Assembly: GCA_964543195.1 (NCBI GenBank)
Contig: CAZIXF010000001.1
Span: 186,001 to 250,000 of the forward strand
Length of the DNA stretch: 64,000 nt
Origin: JAGTVG01 sp964543195
GTDB lineage: Bacteria; Bacteroidota; Bacteroidia; Cytophagales; Cyclobacteriaceae
Reading direction: 5' to 3'
In this document: positions 63,850-64,000 of the stretch, in pieces
Numbering within the stretch: the stretch's first letter is position 1
Layout: the number at the start of each line of letters is the position of its first letter
Position numbers and translations under genes: made by a program
Notes under the pieces: generated by a model
The model's database searches: none
The model's input: only the letters and a program-made list of their open reading frames with translations
Told to the model about the DNA's origin: nothing

Positions 63850-64000
63850 ATGAATATACGATTCGATAATAAGGTGGTACTGGTAACGGGAGCCAGCTCC
63901 GGTATAGGGAGGGCTACCGCCATTGAATTCGGCAAGACGGGTGCCAGAGTGGCTGTACATTATAATGAAAGCCAGAAAGAGGCTGAAGCGGTAGTGAAAA
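63850..64000 (+). CDS. Short-chain dehydrogenase/reductase, cut by the window end
   Basis: The ATG at 63850 opens a frame to the window edge (50 codons): FDNKVVLVTGASSGIGRATA is the Rossmann TGxxxGIG motif of classical SDR enzymes, followed by FGKTGARVAVHYNE. It is probably co-transcribed with the cupin. Only the N-terminus is visible. Confidence 0.9.
   Translation, partial: MNIRFDNKVVLVTGASSGIGRATAIEFGKTGARVAVHYNESQKEAEAVVK

Overview
The window is chromosomal DNA from a member of the Bacteroidota, probably Bacteroidales or Marinilabiliales-like. The evidence is of several kinds. Two proteins carry type IX secretion C-terminal sorting domains. There is an ECF sigma / FecR pair and an acpP-fabF-rnc block facing an IPExxxVDY gene and pyk. 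DnaG has lost zinc ligands. Promoters match TTTG-N18/19-TAnnTTTG, and most genes lack Shine-Dalgarno sites. There are no rRNA genes, prophages, IS transposases or CRISPR arrays. The window is mostly core metabolism with several small accessory or RNA islands between genes.

Layout. 1-3443: an FG-GAP/ASPIC-UnbV surface lipoprotein, cut by the window edge. 3509-4134: an intergenic array of 8-bp tandem repeats holding two copies of a ~92-bp core, closed by a 40-bp conserved end. 4140-11044 (minus): a BamA/TamA-like barrel protein, lgt, nadE, rnc, fabF and acpP. 11190-13059 (plus): IPExxxVDY protein and pyk. 13050-20794 (minus): NFACT protein, MBL hydrolase, a small unknown, a response regulator and a 1582-residue hybrid kinase. 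20892-26382: miaA, asnA behind a structured leader, an AraC regulator and small membrane or enzyme genes. 26488-31513: SAM hydrolase, NTF2-like protein, an unusual tRNA-like gene, a small RNA, MarR, YceI and sigma/FecR. 31587-33659: a 6S-like RNA and dnaG. 33819-35196: the Fe-S carrier pair Mrp and NifU. 35260-35533: a MITE-like element. 35637-43692: M43 protease, ddl, PASTA protein, T9SS protein, fabH and a radical-SAM activase. 43881-44140: a frameshifted XRE pseudogene. 44228-50292: Na+/solute symporter, nucleotidyltransferase, octaheme cytochrome/HEAT/TPR protein and acyltransferase. 50289-64000: beta-propeller protein, NAPE-PLD-like hydrolase, HTH protein, pckA, envelope proteins, a TonB-plug protein, an SDR reductase, a cupin and a partial SDR.

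How the genes fit together. Fatty acid and phospholipid synthesis (acpP, fabF, fabH, plsC-like), envelope biogenesis (lgt, ddl, PASTA, barrel and T9SS proteins) and central carbon enzymes (pyk, pckA) dominate. The most unusual content is non-coding. A tRNA-like gene of 118 nt at 27988-28105 has a ~49-nt variable arm and a GUC anticodon. A promoter-to-terminator sRNA lies at 28318-28384, a rod-shaped RNA at 31587-31728, and a possible switch in front of asnA. The 35-kb element has terminal inverted repeats and a perfect 7-bp candidate target duplication, and it shares its end with the 4-kb repeat block.
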